This document shows, in pieces, positions 44,279 to 46,056 of a stretch of 46,056 nucleotides of DNA (its first letter is position 1; the number at the start of each line of letters is the position of its first letter). The position numbers and the translations under genes were made by a program. The stretch lies in the NCBI RefSeq assembly GCF_016584085.1, contig NZ_NRSJ01000044.1, forward strand, positions 1 through 46,056, read 5' to 3'. Source of the stretch: Halochromatium glycolicum (GTDB taxonomy: Bacteria; Pseudomonadota; Gammaproteobacteria; Chromatiales; Chromatiaceae). The notes under the pieces are model-generated. The model did no database searches, was not told the origin of the DNA, and saw nothing but the letters and a program-made list of their open reading frames with translations.

Positions 44279-46056
44279 GGTACCTTCGGCGCGCGCGCTC
44301 GTCGTCGGCGAGGCCGAGGCGGCAAAGGCACGCGCTCGAGCAGTTGCTCGAACAAGGGCGGCGGCGCCCGGCCAAAGAAGCGCTCAGCGGCGGTGGTTTG
44401 GTCCGCACGGCGGATGGAGAAGTTGTGCACCGCCGTCAGGGCGGAGAGCTGACGCGCACTGAGGCGATGACAGCCGTGGTGGAAGAGCGAGAGCTGACCG
44501 TTGCGCCCCTCCACCGCAGAGCTTGAGCGCTGGAACAGGTCGGCGCAGTCGCTGGCGACCTGCTCAATCTCCGCACGCTGAGTCGCCTCCAGGGCTTGGA
44601 TGGGGTGATCTGCCGCGCGCAGCGGTGCGAGCCGCTGTGCGCTCAGTGCCGCGAGGCGTTGACGCTCCTCGGCTCCCGAGCACTTTGTGGCGACGCGTTC
44701 AAGATAGATCGCCGGGATCAGTTGCTCGAGCACAGCGAGCTCAAGGTCGGGTGTCAGGTTGAGCGCCTCGACACGCTGCTGCACGGTGGCAAAGAAGAAG
44801 GCGATCGTGGCCCGCAGGGCCGTGTTCAAGCGCTTGGCCTTCGCGAGGTGGGCGCGAGCGCGTGCCGGCAAGTCGGCCGCCTCGGCGAGGGCCTCCAACC
44901 GCTGCCAGATCGTACCGAGCCGTTCTCCCAAGCGCTCAGGTGGTTGCGCCTCACCGCGCTCCAGCTCAAAGGGATGGTAGGCTTCGCCGAGGGCGCGGAT
45001 CAACGTCGTGGCCTCCTCCTGACGCGCCTGCGTCTGATCCCGCGTGACGGCCGCGGCGGCCCACCGCTGCAGGGCACCTTGGATGCGCTGCGCAAAGGCC
45101 GGCGGACGCCCCGGGCCATGGCGCTGCTGGCGGTACGCCTGTTCGGCCTCGCGCTCGGCCTGCAGTTGTACCTCAGCCGTGGCCACCTCAGCGTCGGCCG
45201 CGCGCACCGCCCGCGCCAGTGACAGACCGGTGCCCTTAGCCACCTCATGCTGGAGATGGAACAGGTCCGGGGACTGGTGGGCCTGATGATCGTGCTCGAT
45301 GTGCCGGCGCAGCGCCGTGGCCTCATCCGAGGTCCCTTGCACCAGGGTGACCGGCAAGCCCGCACAGGCGGCGGCCAGCGCCTGCGTCCAGGTCGCGGCG
45401 GTGCGATCCTCAGCGTACTGCTCCAACAGGATGACGTTCGACACCGGCTCAAGCGCCACCAAGCAGATCGCCGGGTGGAAGGTCTCGTCTTCGCAGACGC
45501 TTATCGGCCGAGGGGCCATGCCGGCGGCCAGCGCCTGGCGCTGTTCGGCGGCGACGTCGACCACCGCCTGCTCGAGCGCGGCATTCAACGCCTGCTGGCT
45601 GCCGTAGGAGGCACCGACGAAGGCCGATAAGCCGCTCAGCTCTAAGACCTCAGTGACCAAGCGCACGCCGCCACCGGCGCGCAGGGTGATGACGAAGTGG
45701 ATCGCGAGCACCAACCGATGCAGCCAGTGCACACCGGCTTCGGTGGCCACGAACGCGGCCAACGCCGCCGGCGCGTCGTCGGGGGCCAGCGCCGAACGCG
45801 ACCCGTCGCGCAAGGTGCTGCGTGGGCAGCCAATCGCGGCGGCCGCTTGGCGTTCGCTCCGACCGGCAGCGCGCGCGCTGGCTGCCGCAGTGAGCGTCTG
45901 CGCCCGCTCCAGACGGGTCGCGGGCTTCATCGCCGCGCCTCTGGCGAAGCCGCCAGGACTGGACTAAAGTCATCAGTGGCAGAGCCTTCGGACATCGCTC
46001 TTGACCCTCGGTGAGCTTCCACTTCCAAGGGTAAGAGATTTCGGGGGTTCTGCCAT
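44223..46056. mobile_element. Insertion element inserted in cassette 3, right end unresolved
   Basis: The left edge is placed where DUF2026 similarity stops (about 44215-44225) because no clear terminal inverted repeat was found. The right end may lie in 45931-46056, for example near GGGGGTTCTGCCAT at the window edge, or beyond. It carries a single transposase-like gene on the minus strand. Confidence 0.6.
44254..45930 (-). CDS. Large transposase-like protein (DUF6399 type)
   Basis: A 558-residue protein, GC-rich like the host. An N-terminal helix-turn-helix-like region (SERQAAAAIGCPRSTLRD) is followed by CEDETFHPAICL, which fits the first catalytic Asp of a DDE fold, then GTSDEATALRRHIEHDH and SPDLFHLQHEVAKG for a second. 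The C-terminal SSSAVEGRNGQLSLFHHGCHRLS carries a Glu that could complete the triad. It resembles the DUF6399-containing transposase-like proteins frequent in Chromatiaceae; I cannot assign an IS family with certainty. Its 3' end overlaps the disrupted DUF2026 frame. Confidence 0.8.
   Translation of the reverse strand: MKPATRLERAQTLTAAASARAAGRSERQAAAAIGCPRSTLRDGSRSALAPDDAPAALAAFVATEAGVHWLHRLVLAIHFVITLRAGGGVRLVTEVLELSGLSAFVGASYGSQQALNAALEQAVVDVAAEQRQALAAGMAPRPISVCEDETFHPAICLVALEPVSNVILLEQYAEDRTAATWTQALAAACAGLPVTLVQGTSDEATALRRHIEHDHQAHQSPDLFHLQHEVAKGTGLSLARAVRAADAEVATAEVQLQAEREAEQAYRQQRHGPGRPPAFAQRIQGALQRWAAAAVTRDQTQARQEEATTLIRALGEAYHPFELERGEAQPPERLGERLGTIWQRLEALAEAADLPARARAHLAKAKRLNTALRATIAFFFATVQQRVEALNLTPDLELAVLEQLIPAIYLERVATKCSGAEERQRLAALSAQRLAPLRAADHPIQALEATQRAEIEQVASDCADLFQRSSSAVEGRNGQLSLFHHGCHRLSARQLSALTAVHNFSIRRADQTTAAERFFGRAPPPLFEQLLERVPLPPRPRRRRARAPKVPYLSPMAA

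Noticed and set aside
42000..44300. CRISPR array in the hairpin-rich accessory region
   Set aside because: The hairpins occur once each, differ in stem sequence, and no evenly spaced direct repeats or cas genes are present.

Overview
The window is GC-rich gammaproteobacterial chromosome. A split soxYZ locus, a 2-oxoacid:ferredoxin oxidoreductase, a DUF3365-type haem protein and several small conserved proteins point to a sulfur-oxidising member of the Chromatiales, probably a purple sulfur bacterium of the Chromatiaceae. This assignment is inferred from gene content and not from a marker gene such as rRNA.

Layout. 1-6.4 kb: minus-strand housekeeping and hypothetical genes (SDR reductase, small conserved protein, ankyrin lipoprotein, 2OG-Fe(II) oxygenase-like protein, HemY-like FAD oxidase, c-type haem protein) with three copies or fragments of a small inverted-repeat (MITE-like) element. 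6.6-11.9 kb: a minus-strand run suhB, korA (gamma-alpha fusion), korB, a ferritin-like helical protein, a ParA/McdA-type ATPase and a small disordered protein translationally coupled to it. 12-15.4 kb: trmJ, cysE and iscR on the plus strand, the usual start of an isc cluster, but followed by an LpxL-type acyltransferase instead of iscSUA. 15.6-16.5 kb: soxY and soxZ. 17-21 kb: BepA-like M48 protease and a MoxR ATPase/VWA-metallopeptidase pair. 21.3-32 kb: two small conserved genes, then the conserved protein-quality-control block tig-clpP-clpX-lon-hupB-tRNA-Val-tRNA-Asp-ppiD. 32.2-40 kb: fabI (minus) diverging from a four-gene peptide-type ABC transporter operon with a fused double ATPase. 40.1-42 kb: a two-helix membrane protein and a KAP/STAND-like P-loop ATPase of unknown role.

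42.3-46 kb is accessory DNA. Three AT-richer reading frames are separated by two sites with full attC architecture (complementary outer and inner core boxes around a long imperfect hairpin). No integron integrase is present in the window, so this looks like a CALIN, an integron cassette array without its integrase. The cassettes carry an RX4H HEPN-domain protein (putative RNase effector), an overlapping DUF4160/DUF2442 pair resembling toxin-antitoxin modules, and a DUF2026 gene cut short by an insertion element whose large transposase (DUF6399-like) runs almost to the end of the window.

Short tandem-repeat tracts (6-18 bp units) occur at unusually many places, both between genes and inside korA and the ParA partner gene. 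Coordinates and starts were chosen by eye from reading frames, Shine-Dalgarno matches and family starts. No database search was run.
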